A stretch of DNA of 64,000 nucleotides from Poecilobothrus nobilitatus (Eukaryota; Arthropoda; Insecta; Diptera; Dolichopodidae): positions 4,340,001-4,404,000 of the forward strand of contig OX352774.1 of the NCBI GenBank assembly GCA_947095535.1. The letters are read 5' to 3'. Every line of letters starts with the position of its first letter. Positions within the stretch are counted from its first letter, which is position 1. The translations under genes and the position numbers were made by a program. The notes under the pieces are model-generated. The model was not told the origin of the DNA and did no database searches. It worked only from the letters and a program-made list of their open reading frames with translations. Positions 12,066-25,612 of this stretch are shown here, in pieces.

Positions 12066-12370
12066 ATTTTAGAGTTGGTTACAAAATCAGGGGTTCAATC
12101 ATTTATTTCGCAAAGGTTTTGGGGCGGCAGCCTCCACTATTTTAAATTTGATAAATTTGATTTTATAAGATGTCAAAAAAAAATAATTAGGAAGGATTTT
12201 GGAGTTGGTTATAAAGTCAGGGCTTCAATCATTTGTTTAGCTGGGCTTTGGAGACGGCAGCCCCCGCTATTTTAAATGCTTTTATGTTGAAATATATATG
12301 TATGTATGTAAAAAAAAAAATCTGTAGGGGTTTCATAGTTGGTTACAACATCAGGGTTGATCCCCTTTCT
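12066..12370 (+). repeat. Three-unit ~130-bp tandem repeat
   Basis: Three units begin near 12071, 12201 and about 12334, each with (A/G)GAGTTGGTTACAAAATCAG-like starts. In the first two this is followed by CAATCATTT..., a GGCGGCAGCC-type GC patch and CTATTTTAAAT. The third unit is shorter and more diverged. Related words occur at 17683-17738 and 51148-51290. Confidence 0.75.
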
Positions 12371-13340
12371 GGTATATGTATGTATCTACTTATAACTAGA
12401 AAGTTTTACTAACTATAATTCTATAACAAATTTACTTTTCACAAAATTTCTGAAAAAAGACATTTCAATTATTTGCACATTTAAAAAAAAAAGAAAATGA
12501 AATAAAGAAAGCCACTTTTATTTTTTACTTTTTATTACTATTCCGGAATTTCGATTTTCCGGAATTACTAGTTCCGAGATTTTGCGTTTTGGAATTTCTA
12601 CTGGGTTGGGGTAATAAAATTAAATTACTTGTATTTGATTTATTTATGAATGTTTTTTATTCAGAAATCATTAATAAGAAAAAGAAGTAACTTGTTTAAA
12701 ATAAAAGCTACCAGATTAGCAATCTTATATCTTAACTCTTACATAATATATTTAGTTTTGTTACATATTATTATATTATGTTGATTGAAATTAAAAAATA
12801 ATTTCTTCTACCAGCTTACTGATTTAAAAAAAATGAGCTATCATTTATCAATATCCAGAAGTTGTAAATTATTACATATGTATGTAAAATCAATTTTGAT
12901 GATTTTATTATTTTAATTGGTTATTTGATTATCGGCATCATTTATGAACATTCCGATTAAAATATTTTCGGACAAATTCCGATAACAATCTTTTTTCGTA
13001 AGTTTTTGTAAATATAATCGGAACAATTTTAAAGAGTTATCTTCACCATAAAAGTATTTTTAAAAAAGAGTATAATGCGAAAATCTTAGTCAACAGGTTA
13101 CAATATTTCAAAAATTGAAAACGGATTAAACTTCTTTAGAAGAAACTATCCTCATATTTGGTAGGTTTTGGTAGACCATAAGTTTATTTTCCACTTCCCA
13201 GTTGTACAAATGTTTAGACTGATAAGCCTGTCGGCACCATTGTTACATATTAATCACATATGTACATATATTTGATTAAGTCATAATTTTGAAGTATACT
13301 AGTAAATGATGTTAAATAATCAGGTCAGGCACACTGTCGG

Positions 13341-13776
13341 TCAGGTATTACGAGAAATATTATATATGTTAACTACTGGTAATACATACTTTATCACACT
13401 ATGATTATTATTGATACTACTAAAATCACTTTTATTTGTCAGGCTCTCCTCGCAAAGTTTAGCTTTGAGTGTTAGTTTGCTGAAATTAATATCCGAAAAT
13501 TCATTCTGTAACTTGGTCTTTAATATGGTCTTGGCAGCATCTTCAAAATTGTCTAAAATTTTCCGTAATATGTAAAGTAGAATGGAATATTTAAAACTCA
13601 ACTGATCTTAAATTGTTCGGATGCTCCCTAAATCCTATTCCTATGAACCACTTGTTGAAAAAATATAGGATATTAGAAACAGAAGAGAACTCAGACTTCG
13701 TAATGATTGGTTTCATATGGAGGACGGCATACTGTATCAGTTCAAACTGATCAGTCTGTATATCATACTGTATCAA
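13341..13776 (-). pseudogene. Possible decayed coding fragment, unrecognised
   Basis: Two overlapping open frames (codons from 13776 and from 13601) offset by a frameshift at about 13595 read as non-repetitive protein-like sequence (for example KWFIGIGFREHPNN, then KTILKTKLQNEFSDINF). Local GC is higher than in the flanks. I do not recognise a family, and no splice signals frame it. It could be an old transposon or gene relic, or chance. Confidence 0.2.
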
Positions 13777-13856
13777 TTAAAAGAACAGCATACTGACACA
13801 TTACTTTAGAAAAATTGGTCCAAAATTAAAAGAACAGCATACTGACACATTACTTT
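13775..13856 (+). repeat. 33-bp perfect direct repeat, 49-bp period
   Basis: The 33-bp word starting AATTAAAAGAACAGCATACT occurs at 13775-13807 and again at 13824-13856 without mismatch. This indicates a recent local duplication. Confidence 0.9.
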
Positions 13857-15025
13857 TAAAAAATTATTAAGGGGTCCAATAACAGTCATCATCTCTTAAA
13901 GAAAGGCATTAAAACATTATTAATTATTATAATCGTTTTATACATATGTGAAAAATCGAAGATGGAAGAACTACATTCTTCAATTATGTTTCATTTGGGA
14001 TGAAATCATTTGAATTACATATGTATTTCAATAAAAGAATGTGACAAAGAAATTTTTTCAATCGTCATCCTTTGGCTAATTCCATATACGGGTTTTCGTC
14101 AATCGCCGAAATCAAAATAATTATTTTTGTTATTCTTTCTTTTCGTACATTCACAAACATTTTCTGACTCTCATAAAAATTTTTATTTTAATTTTTCTTT
14201 CTATTTGTGGCTGTCATACATACAATTTTGTATTCAAAAAAGAAGATTGAAACTTTACTGTCCCACCACAATTATAAGAAAGAGGGAATGAAACGTAAGT
14301 GAAAAGTGGATTCGAGTGGAAATAATTAGTCATATCGTCAGTTATACGTTTACTATTAACAAAAAAATTGAATAGAAGAATAGAACTGAATTTTCATAAT
14401 TTTTATATGATTTAGAGAGATTTTTGAATTTAATTTAGGCATCAAGAAATTAATTATTATATCATCCGAATTTGATTCGATGTACATATATATTTTCCAT
14501 ACAGAATTACGTTTGTCCCTCCTTAGTACAAAATACCTAGATGAAAATAAAAAAGTTGGTTCGAAATTAATTGAATCAATGAGTTATTTAGATAATTGAT
14601 CTGATCATTTAATTTTTGTAAATTTAGGATAATTCTCAGTAAAACAAGGACATACATTGTTTTTATTTTTTTTTTCAATTTTTTTATTTACTTCTTTTGA
14701 AGATGTTTTTTTTAATATTTTTTTTTTTTTATTATAAAAGTATGAAAAAAGTAAAATAGAAAATACTTTTATTTTTTATATTACGACATACATATACATT
14801 AAAAAAGGAATCAGGTATAAATTAAATGTAGTGAGAAAAAATAGTAAATTTTACTTTATCTAAATAATGAAGATAAGTACAAGTACAAGTGTAAAACCAA
14901 AAACAAAAAAAAAATGTAAAATATTCATTTAAAAAAAAAAAAATTATATATGATAATACAATTTTAATTTTTTGTTTTTTTTTTTTGTCCAATTTCACAA
15001 TTCAACATTATATTCAATTATAAAA

Positions 15026-15031
15026 TTTATT
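15026..15031 (-). terminator. Candidate poly(A) signal of the SVWC gene
   Basis: An AATAAA on the minus strand lies about 120 bp past the stop codon at 15150, a reasonable 3' UTR length. AT-rich DNA produces chance matches, so this is only a candidate. Confidence 0.4.
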
Positions 15032-15149
15032 AATATTGAATGAAGATATCTATTAAATTATTTTAATTCTATATATGTGGATGTGTATTGTACATTGATG
15101 GAAATATTTTCAAATCAAAAAGATTTTATGTATATGGTTTTAAAGATTC

Positions 15150-18065
15150 CTAATTTTTCTTTTCACCTTCAGCAGCTGCACCTTCTTCTGGTTTTCCAAC
15201 TTCAGGATATTCTAATTTAGCACCATCTTCACATGTGAATTTCGGGCAACAGTATGGGAATGGAGCTGTTTTATTTGTTTTATCAGCATCTAATTTGCAT
15301 TTATCATTTGCTAATGGTAATGGTCCACAGTCTTCGACCAATTCCAAGAGTCTATATTTAAAAAAAAAATTTAATAATAAAAGAATTAAATTAATTTTTG
15401 TTTTTTATTACCTTTGTGGTTGATCATCTGAAAGTACACATGTTGAACGTCCACAGAATGGTGTTAAGTCCCATGTTTTTCCAACTTCAACTGTTGCACA
15501 TCTTGTGGAAGCAAAACACATTCCAGGGAAATCTATATCGTTGAAAAAAAAAATTCTTTTTTAGGAATAACATAGTATATATATATTTTTTTTAATTTTC
15601 TATAAATTCTATTTTAATGTAAGCTAAATTGAATATTACGATATAACCAGCAAAAAAAAAAAAAATAATACTGCATTTCTGTATTTTATTTAAACCTTTT
15701 TTATTCAAATTTAACAAATATTTATAGTTTTGTTGGAAAGTGTAAATTAAATCCGCATATATTTAACGAATACCTATATATAATACGTATTATTATAGAG
15801 TTGAACTTTAACCTTTTTTTTTTTTATTATTTTCAAATTTAATAAAAAAATTAGTTACTCTATTTTTTTTTAGTACTAGGAGTTGTAAACTCTTATAGGT
15901 ACAATTTATAATCTAAAAAAATAGTACCTTTCACTTTCTAAGTATATCTATAAATATAGAGTAAATAATTCAAAATTAAAAAAAAAATAATTTCTAATTT
16001 TGGGAGGTTTCACATTAATCATATTTATATATACATATGAATATATATATAATATGTATACATATATAATCGAAAATATACTTAAAAAAAAAAGTTCAAA
16101 ATAAATAATTGCAATAATTATCTAATTTTCATCCCGATTAACATTGAAAAAAAAAAATGAATAAAATAATTTAAAATAAAAGAGATTCAGTAATGTTAGA
16201 CAGAGCTTACTTTCACTTAAGTTCAGAACTAGTTTTGCCTTTTTTAAATTTTTTTTTTTTTTTTTTTTGAATTTTGGATTTTGTTTATAAATTAATTTTT
16301 AAATGGTTGTGTGTACTTCAGGTTTATGTATTAAAGAAAAATGCAATATGGTAATAAAAAAATTGCCACAAATCATATTGGCATAAACTAAATTGTTTTT
16401 ATAAAGTTTAATGTACATAATATATAATATATATATTATGTATATAAATGTTCAAATATGTATAGATATAGTAGAATTCATTGAGTGTACAACCAATCTT
16501 TTAAACTAAAGCTATTTTAAAAGTGACAATTTTTTTTTTCTGACTTAAAGTAGATATACTTAAAAAAAAAAGCTAATAAATGATCAAAGATTACAAATGT
16601 ATACATATATACATTAAATGTATATCAATTTATTGTGTATATATACTATATATATGTACATTTAGTACATTTTATTTAAACAAAGAACAACCTCGATGTA
16701 ATTAAGATATATGTATAATGTGCATATATATATATACATTCACAAACATACATACATATGTATATAATGCATAACAAATCAAGTTAAGATTTAATAAGAA
16801 AAATTTAAACCATGATTTCGTAATTTTTTTCCTTTTTGTTTTGTTTTTTGGTTTTAGGTGGTGTTACTGCAATAATATAAATTAATTGCTATACCAAGTT
16901 TAAAAAAAAGCATATAGGTATGTATGTATGCTGTAAATATCAATCCAAAATTGTTTAAAATAAAAGTAGAATTTAAGGAGATAATATAATTTTTAATTAT
17001 TTAAAAAGCTTTAAATTAAAATTTAAAAATGTAAAATTTTTGAAGTAAAAAAATTTTAAATGCATTTCATGGTATGATATAATTAAAATGGTGGTAACGG
17101 TATGATTTTAAAATAATTTTCTGCAAAAATTTTAACTTTAATTCATTTATGAAATAGATATATATATATATGTATGTATGCATTTTAGAATAATGCTATA
17201 TATGTTATATAATAATGATTATTTTGAGTTTTTAATACTACATTCTTTAATTATCTACGTACTAAGAAAAAAAGTTTACAATATATTTAATAAAATATAT
17301 TATAGCTCAAATTAATTATATAATTTAATTGAAAAAATGTCACTTCTAAATTTTATTGTATACATTATATAAATAAATCAAAATAGATGAATATTTTTAA
17401 TTTTATCCATATCAGATCCTCTAATTTCTTTGAATAACAAATTATACATAAAATGAATGAATATTTTTTAATTGACTTCATGAACCCCACTGCGTTTTTA
17501 ACATTAAATTTTGATAAAATTTTAATAATTTTGAAATTTTTTATGTAAATATAAATTTTTTTTATATTTAATAAACTGATTATTATCGTTACCGGCCAAT
17601 ACAACTAAAACTAAATTCGATTGAAACAATTCAAGTAAGACAATAGGTAAGGTATATGTAAAAATAATAATTATAATCGATTTAAGGGTTGGTTGCAAAA
17701 TTGGGGTATTCCCTTTTCCCAGAGTATTTATGTATAATTTTATGTTTTAATATTATATATATATATTAATATTTAAAATTTAAAAATTTATCTAGTTGAA
17801 TTGTTATTAGTTGAATTAGATTTTAGTCGAATTGTTTTAGTCGAATGGGCCTGGAATCGATTATTATAATTTTTAATTGAAAGATTATCAAATATCTACA
17901 TTTTTATTAATTTTTTTTTTTAATTATTATTCATAATTTACCTCTAAGAACATCAGCTGGAATAAGTCTTTTATAAACTTTAGAATCTTCTTCTTTTTTT
18001 TCTTCAGCGGTGAAACCAACAGCAAAAAGAGCAATAATACATGTTAATCCAATAAATTGTTTCAT
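15150..18065 (-). CDS. Secreted single-domain von Willebrand factor C (SVWC) protein
   Basis: Three exons (18065-17942, 15532-15412, 15351-15150) join in phase to 148 residues. Residues 1-19 are a hydrophobic signal peptide (FIGLTCIIALFAVGFTA). The mature part has nine cysteines in a pattern ending PYCCPKFTC, diagnostic of the SVWC domain. The family is arthropod-specific and includes the antiviral cytokine Vago and many small secreted proteins of unknown role; which branch this belongs to cannot be told. The usual domain has eight cysteines, and the extra one lies just after the first (GMCFASTRC). The C-terminal tail is rich in Glu, Gly, Ala and Lys. The first intron is 2.4 kb, far longer than the 60-bp second intron, and holds AT tracts and a dispersed-repeat copy at 17683. 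The start is the only ATG upstream of the signal peptide in frame. Confidence 0.88.
17683..17738 (+). repeat. Single copy of the GTTGGTTACAAAATCAGGG family
   Basis: Within the first intron of the SVWC gene, GGGTTGGTTGCAAAATTGGG followed by CCCTTTTCCCAGAGTATTTA resembles units at 12066-12370 and 51148-51290. Confidence 0.55.
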
Positions 18066-18477
18066 TTTGAATGGGTGATTTTGTTTTTTTATTTTTTATT
18101 AAATTATATTCAAAAACAAATAAATTTCAAAAAACGAAATTATTAAATTTTTAAGTTAAATTTTTTATTTTAATTTTCTTTAATTATCACAATTTATTTA
18201 ATTTGATTTTTAACAGTTCTTGTTTGTTTGGATTATTAATTTTAACTGCGGACTTTGATATATCACAGATTTTCCACCGTTAAATTTTCGTTCAGTATAA
18301 TTTTTTTTTTTTATAAAAAAAAAAAGAAGAGCTTTTAAAAATTTAAAAATTTGCACACTTAATTAAAAAAAAAAATTATTTAAAAAAAAATTAAATGTTA
18401 GTACTAAATACGTTTAATGATTTTGATTTATTTTATTTTTTTTTTTTTCCGAAATGTATTTAGTGAAAGTTTGTTAC

Positions 18478-18517
18478 TGAAATGATTCCAAAGCTTAATG
18501 TAATACCGGTATTTATA
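18478..18517 (-). promoter_or_regulatory. Candidate TATA/initiator promoter of the SVWC gene
   Basis: On the minus strand TATAAAT (18517-18511) is followed 34 nt later by TCATTT, a match to the insect initiator TCAKTY (A at 18483), and 39 nt later by TTCAGTAA. This lies about 415 bp upstream of the start codon. The spacing is slightly long and the 5' UTR would be long unless spliced, so this is a moderate-confidence call. Confidence 0.4.
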
Positions 18518-18626
18518 CTAGTGATACATTTTAACGATACAATATTTAAGTTCAACTACATTTACAAAATTTTAAACCGAACTTAAATAATTGTATCGTA
18601 TTTTTATTTATTTTGTTTTAATGTAA

Positions 18627-18658
<32 letters not shown>

Positions 18659-21008
18659 TAAACATATAAATAGATGAACAACATATTATGTATGTACAAG
18701 ACGTAAATGATTTTAAGATTAAAAATTCTCTCCCACCATCATTACACAGTATAGATATGGGGTTTTGTTTTGTCGTCGCTTTTGTATATACATTATTTTA
18801 TTTTATTTTATTTTATGTTTTTTTTTTTTGATGTACAAATATTTCATCATATGAATTTTACCACTCAAAATAAAGTATCGTTTATATAAACAAACATATA
18901 TTTATTATTAATGTATATATGCTTATACATATACATATACATTTAAAATATATTTTAAAATTAGTTCTTAAATATTAACAATTCAAATTTATATTTTATT
19001 TACTGGGGTTGCTAATTTAAAATTTTAAGCAATAATATAGGCTAAGAGGTCGTTGACAAAAAAATCTTTCAAAGAAAAATTTTTAAAAACAAAAAACTTA
19101 AACAAGAAACTTTATTATTAAAAAAAAATTAAGATATTTAAATATTTCATTATTTTGTTAAAAAAAAAAACTTATACGTATAAGTTTATATGTTCAGAAT
19201 GTTATAAATTTATATGTTCATACATCCAGTCCAGAAAATCTATACTGCTCTCAAATAAATTATATTGTTGATGCTGTTTAAATGTGATTGGTTTTCATAT
19301 TACCGATAATGAAGTACATATATGTATGTATAAAAATTAATTTTTATTTTATTTAGCAGGATTTAACTTCTGCGCTTAAATTAGATAAACTGATACAATT
19401 ATCTACTTATTTATTTATTTTTTTTTCAATTAGATTCATTTTTTTCAACCACCTCTGAAACTATAATAGCAAAAGAAATTGTGTGTAGAATTAGTAATAA
19501 AAAATGATTGACAGAAAATAGAAACTTCTTTATTTGTTTTTTAATATTTAAATTTAATTTATAAAATTTGGGAAATTTGGGATTTGCATTAATTTGAAAA
19601 ATTGAAAAAAAAAAAAAAATTGGTTAAATTTTCTGATTCGGTATATGTCTAAAATTTAAACTATTATTAAACTTTTTTTTTCAGTTTTGCTATTCCTCCA
19701 TAACAATTACATATTAATTTTATCTTTTTTTTTTTTTTTTTTGTTATGACAGTTTTTAATGCTCTCATATTTTCATTTGAATTGGAGCATATCTTTATTT
19801 GTACTTTTCTAGAAAATTATAAGAAAAAAAAAAACAAAATAGACAAAAAAAAATTTTTTTTTTTATTTAAATCAGTGATTTTTAGTAAAAAATATTCGTA
19901 AAATTAAGTAATAAATTTTATATTACATGAACTTTTTAAAATTATAATTATTAATAAATATAAATAAGTATAGGAATTTTGAATGTTTAAAAACATATTG
20001 TATAAGAATTTCTAAATCAAGACCATTAATGATTATGTACACTACAGATCAATTGCAAAGTTTATGTTTTTTTTTTTTAAAGAATTTCATTTTAGAATTT
20101 AATTTACAAAAAATATTTAAAAAAGAAAATTTTATTCATAAAAAAGCATCCTGAAATTATAATCTCTATATAAAAATTTTCGATAACCGTAATAATTAAA
20201 AATAATACATGCATAAATATGTACATAAAATTATTTACTAGAATGAAGAAGGTTGGTTAGATTGGCTTTTGGTAAGGTGCATAACCACAAATGTTGGTTA
20301 AGGAACATATTCATATGTATAGATACATAATACATATATTGTTTTTAGAATACAAAGTTTTTAAAAAAATATAATATATCTTCATAAGTGTGAAGGCAAT
20401 ATAATTTTAAGTTTTAATATTTATTTTATGATTTTAAATTCCATAGTATATAGCACAATAATCCAATAGAGGTACTCTTAAGTTTAAATCGATTGTAAAA
20501 ATTACCATTGATTTAAAATTAATTTTAAAAAATTACTGTTTTTTTTTCTTTTTGGTATTATTAATTTTATAACGTATAACATTTAAAATCAGCATACCTA
20601 TTTAGCGTAGTTAAAATGAAAAAAGTTGAAAATGAAGCAGTTGAACTTATTTATAGCTAAAATTAAGGTTATCCATTTAGTAAAAACCTATAGAAAATGT
20701 TGTAATTTCATCTCTTAAAAATATCGTAAGTATATGAGCCAGCATTTAATATTGCTGCGTGTAATCAGAAAATAGAGATAGTAGACATTCATTAATAACG
20801 CATAGATATGTATTCGACAAAAAATATACATTATATAAAATATGATCTAAAAATGATTCTCCTAATACGAGAACAATTTAAAACTCAGATTTAAACATGA
20901 AAATGGAAATATTTAGGAAAATTAAGAATAGATAAATTGAATTTATACTTTAAAAAGATATACCATAATTCACAATATTTTTATAATAAAATTATTCTTG
21001 CATTTCAT

Positions 21009-21120
21009 ATTTTATTTATTTATTTATTTATCCAGGTACCGTGGTACATAAATGTGCCAGGTAGTATTAACCCCTGTTTCCTGGTAGGAATGTGGGATGT
21101 ACGAGATATTATGTGATATA
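21009..21120 (-). mobile_element. 3' tail of a truncated non-LTR element, (TAAA)n end
   Basis: Read on the minus strand, a relatively GC-rich segment (CTGGCACATTTATGTACCAC, then GGTACCTGG) ends in (ATAA)n at 21031-21009. This is the usual look of a 5'-truncated insect LINE 3' end. No coding sequence remains. Confidence 0.5.
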
Positions 21121-23957
21121 TAAAGTATTTATCTATTGCGATATATGAATATTTTTTTTTTATATTATAATTGTTGTACTCAGCCGGGAATTTATATTTT
21201 ATTAAAAATAAAGAAAATTTATTAATATCTAATTTTTCATTTTATTTCAACTTGTAAAAATTTTAAATCATTGTAAGGACACAAATTTTTGGTTTTTAGT
21301 TTTTTTAAAGTTTATCACGATTTAATGCCTCTGTCCTTAAAAGTTATACAAGCAGTAACAGGATTTCTCTGGTAACATACTGTGATTACATATGCAGTAT
21401 ATAATATTGTGAATTTTTTAAATATGTATTGAAAAAGATATACAAATATACATAATATGTATAAAAATAAGTTTTAAACAAAAATTAATACAATAAAATT
21501 AAGAGAGACTATAACCCAACCCAAAAAATAACATAAAAACATTTTTTTTTTTTTTATATAACATTAAGTTATATATTATTTTAGTTTAAGTAGAAAATAC
21601 CATTATGTATACCGTATTCCAAATCAAATAAAAATATATTATATCTGTATAAAGTATTTGCAAAAAAAAAAAAAAATTTTTTTTTGTTAAATTTGTATCG
21701 GTGCAGCTTCTTTTTAAAAGAAACAAAAAAGAAAACAAACTATTGAAAATCATTTAAATGTTTTATTGCTAAATTAAAAGACTCTTATTTAATTTTTAAT
21801 GTTACTTTATTTTTTTTATTTTTTTTGTTTTTATTTTGACAGTTGGTTATAAACTTTTATAAAGGAAAAAAAAAAAAAAATCCCCATCCACAAAATTTAT
21901 TAAACTTTAAATTTAAATTGGTTATTATAAAATTTTTTTTTTTTTTTTTTTTTACCGTATATACTGATATACTGATATATGTATATATGTATTTTGTAAA
22001 TATTATATTTTATAATATATTCTATATTTATATACATATATAATATATATGATTATACATTAAGATCTATATAGGCAACTGCTTAATAATAATTAAACCA
22101 AAATTTATAAATATTTATACTTCGTTTTAGGATTTCAGTCAATAAATTTTATAATCATCAGTTTTTATTTTATTTTGTTTTTAATTTCTAGTAAAGATTT
22201 GTTACAAAAAAAAAAAAAAAAATAAAATAAAAAAAAAAAAATAAATGTTTATGGCAATCACGTAAATTAATTTAAAAAATTTTTATAAAAATAAATAATC
22301 TGTTTGTTTTTCCAAATAAAAATGATCAGTTGCGGATTTAAAAATTAAATTACCATTAATAATTAACAAATATATTTTTGAATTTATGCTAAAAATTTCA
22401 AGTAAAAATTTTTATCAGATTAATTTACAAAAAATTTTATTAACATTTAAAATACAAAAAAAAATTGTAGGAGAATCCTTGAGCTCATAATTTTGAAAGA
22501 CACTTTCAAAAACTCATATTTTAAGATTGCAATTGAAATTTGAATTGATTTTTTTTTTTTTTTTTTCTATATCTATTATACATATATCATATATCATTAT
22601 AGAATATAAGAAAAAATATTTTAATTAAAAAAGGTTTTGCGCAATAGATCCAAATTGAATATTTTGGTTTAATATATGTTAGAATTTTAGTCATATAGAA
22701 TTATTTACAAGAATTTTAAAATAATTTATTTATTATTATAACTATAAGATATTAAAATGCTTTGTAACAAAATCGCGATGGTTTAATTAAAAGAAAAATA
22801 GATTCAGGGTATCACAATATGAATTTAAAAGGATTTAAGTGTGCACCTATAATTTCTTTTTAACTATTTACCTATCTATATCTATTACATATATGTAATA
22901 TATAAAATGATTTATATATTAGTGTATGCATTCAAAATAGGCCAATGACGAAATGGAATAGAGTCAGATTAAAAATCATAGATAAAAAAGTTATTTTTAT
23001 TATAGGGCTTTACTTTTAAACTGAATCTAAACCTAAATAGAAAAAATTGAAATGAAATAGAAATCGATTCAAAAAGTCTTTATTCCTTTTTTAGTTTATA
23101 TAAATTTATATCTTAAATCAATCAAAAAAAAAAAAAAAAAGATTTTCAGTTGTATTTTTATTTATTTTATTTATTTTAAGTTTATTCATAGTTTTTCATA
23201 TTTATATTTGCTTACTACATTAGACAACTAATGTTATAAAATATTTTGAAGAAAATATATTAATAGTATTTAGAGAGTATTAAGCATATATTTGTTATGA
23301 ATTTATATAAATTTTATACTATATACTATTTTAATAATTGTTAAGTTGTATAATTAATGAATAAAAGTATAACATTTGTGGTTTTTCTAAATGAGTTCAA
23401 TATTTTGAGATTTATTTTGCATTATAATATAATATTTATAATAATAATATTTAGATATTTAGAAGGTTATTTTTGTTAAAAGAAAAAAACGTAAGGGAAA
23501 AAAATCTTAATAATGAATAAATTTAACTATATATTATTATTTTTTTTTTTTTATGTCAATATCATTGTAATTTTAATTCACATAAATAATATATTTAATG
23601 AAAGGAATAAACAAAGATTTTGTTATTAGTCAGAATATTATACATAATATATACAAATAAAAACTATATACTTACATAACCTTTAAATAAATAAACAAAA
23701 AATATATTCAATGATTTTTAACAGAAATTTAAATATTAAAATTTCTAAAATGATTTTATTTTTAATTTCAATTGTTATGCAAGTAATTGGATGGATGTCT
23801 TAGAAAAATGCTGTCATACATGAATAAACCTATATAACAAACAAGGGTCAACACCAGCTTTATTTTTCTTATGTATCATTTTTTGTTTCATTTTTAAAAG
23901 AATTAGAGAGAAGATTTAAACTTTAACGAATATTCGAAAAAAGCGATTTGAAGAATT

Positions 23958-24237
23958 TATTTATTTATTTATTTATATTAATATTACATACATAAATGTA
24001 ATGCAATATTATTGAACCATCGGCTACTAAGGCCATTATAGGTTTTTTTTTATACTATTATTAAATTATATACTAATATTATTTATTTTGTTTATATTAT
24101 ATAATATATATTTACATTATATTTGGTCGTAAGGGGGGTATGTAAAGAAAAAAAACACTTACGACCTGTGCAGGGATCGAACCCATACTCCTTCGGTTAA
24201 TACGTCACACGCCTACCCACTAGGCTACCGAAGCCCC
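23958..24237 (-). mobile_element. tRNA-derived SINE with target-site duplication
   Basis: On the minus strand the element begins GGGGCTTCGGTAGCC, has an A box TAGCCTAGTGG and a B box GGTTCGATCCC about 35 nt further on, then a body and a (TAAA)n tail. An 11-bp duplication TTTGAAGAATT flanks it at 23947-23957 and 24238-24248. The tRNA-like head does not close an acceptor stem, so it is not a functional tRNA gene. Internal RNA polymerase III promoter boxes and LINE-assisted copying are inferred from the class. Confidence 0.85.
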
Positions 24238-25612
24238 TTTGAAGAATTATGTATTTTAAAATTATGCATGATGTATGGAAAGTTATTGCATATGTCTAGA
24301 ACTTTCCAGAGAAAAAAATCTATATACTATATAGAAGTATATTGCAGTATTATTTAAACATGATGCCTGATGGATTAACCTATTGCATTTCTTTTTAAAA
24401 CCTTTTATAATTATAAACCTTTATAAAACAAAATTTTATATATGACTTTCAATCTGGTGGTAATTAAATGTTAACGAAATAGTTTCAATTATAACTTTAA
24501 AACAAAATGAATGAAATGAAAAAAAGAATTTTAGACTCAATTAAAAATAACTTTAAGTCATAAAAATGTTTTTTAACTGTATAGGCCTTTAAAAAATTTT
24601 ATACCTATACAATCAATTATAAAAAAATTTATTTTTTTGTTTTTTATAAAGTACATTTTTGTTTTTTTTTTTAAAGTATTGAGTGGTCCACTTTAGTTAC
24701 GACTTACAAAAACGCCTTATGAATGTTTATAAAATTTGTGGGTGTTTTTTTTTATTAGAATTGATTTCTCAAGGAGATAATGATTGTTAATTTAAAACAA
24801 AACTATATATATATAAAATACCTATATAATATACATATATTTACGTATATTGTCCTTCCTAAATAAAATTATTATTCATTTGTTTAAAAAACTCCGTCAC
24901 TGTTTATTTAATATGTAAATTAAATTGCGGTTAATGAACGATCATCGTCTTTTAAAATAAAAAATAAAATACACTAGACTCAATATATATATAGAATTAA
25001 TTTTAATAATTTTATTTAATTAAATTATGTAAGAAAAAAAAAGTTTTTTTTTTGCTTTACTAATTGAATCCCCTTTGAATTGATTAAGGATTAAAAACAT
25101 AAAAAAACAAAAATAAAAGATTTATTAAAATTTTAACAAAAATATACGTAATTTTTTGATAAAATTTTGATTACGTTCCAAGAAATTTGAATATTTATAG
25201 AAGTTATATTTTTATAGTATGTATATATTAATTGCGGAATAATAAAAAGAAGATAAAACAGATTTTTGAACTGAATTAAAAAAAAAAAAAAAAATAGACT
25301 CAACAAAAAAACAAACAAAAAATTTTGTTAATGAATTTAAAAATTTTAAAAATAGCAATAAAAATTGAACAAAAAAAATTTATAATATTATTAATTCTAT
25401 ATCTAATTCTATATTTATAATTTATGTGGGCATAAACAAAACAAAAACAAAAAGAATCATTCTATTGTTTATATCTAATATAATATTTTTTGCATTTTGC
25501 ACTTTTAATCATTAAAAGCAATTCAAAAGTAAAATTAAAAGTTACTTTGTTACTTGTTTTTTATTTTGTTTTTATTTTTATTTTTTTTTTAATATAATTT
25601 TTTATGCTAAAA

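Larger units (their letters stand above)
10729..15149. other. Intergenic region, tandem repeat and possible gene fragment
   Basis: The downstream flank of SLC35B4 is AT-rich; an 88-codon open frame at 11194-11460 has no recognisable motif and is probably chance. A ~130-bp tandem repeat lies at 12066-12370. Palindromic TTCCGGAATT words occur at 12540-12600. A minus-strand run at 13341-13776 might be a decayed gene. A 33-bp direct repeat lies at 13775-13856. The stretch 14640-15149 is 3' flank and AT tracts of the SVWC gene. Confidence 0.6.
18518..25612. other. Gene desert, part 1: low-complexity AT DNA
   Basis: The stretch consists mostly of poly-A/poly-T tracts and TATA/ATGTA simple repeats, such as a (TA)n run at about 18630-18657. 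No exon-like islands with splice signals were found. Recognisable inserts are a LINE tail at 21009-21120 and a SINE at 23958-24237. Confidence 0.6.

Noticed and set aside
24160..24237. tRNA gene on the minus strand
   Set aside because: A and B boxes are good, but the 5' GGGGCTT has no complementary 3' strand and no proper anticodon arm forms. Target duplication and (TAAA)n tail show a SINE.
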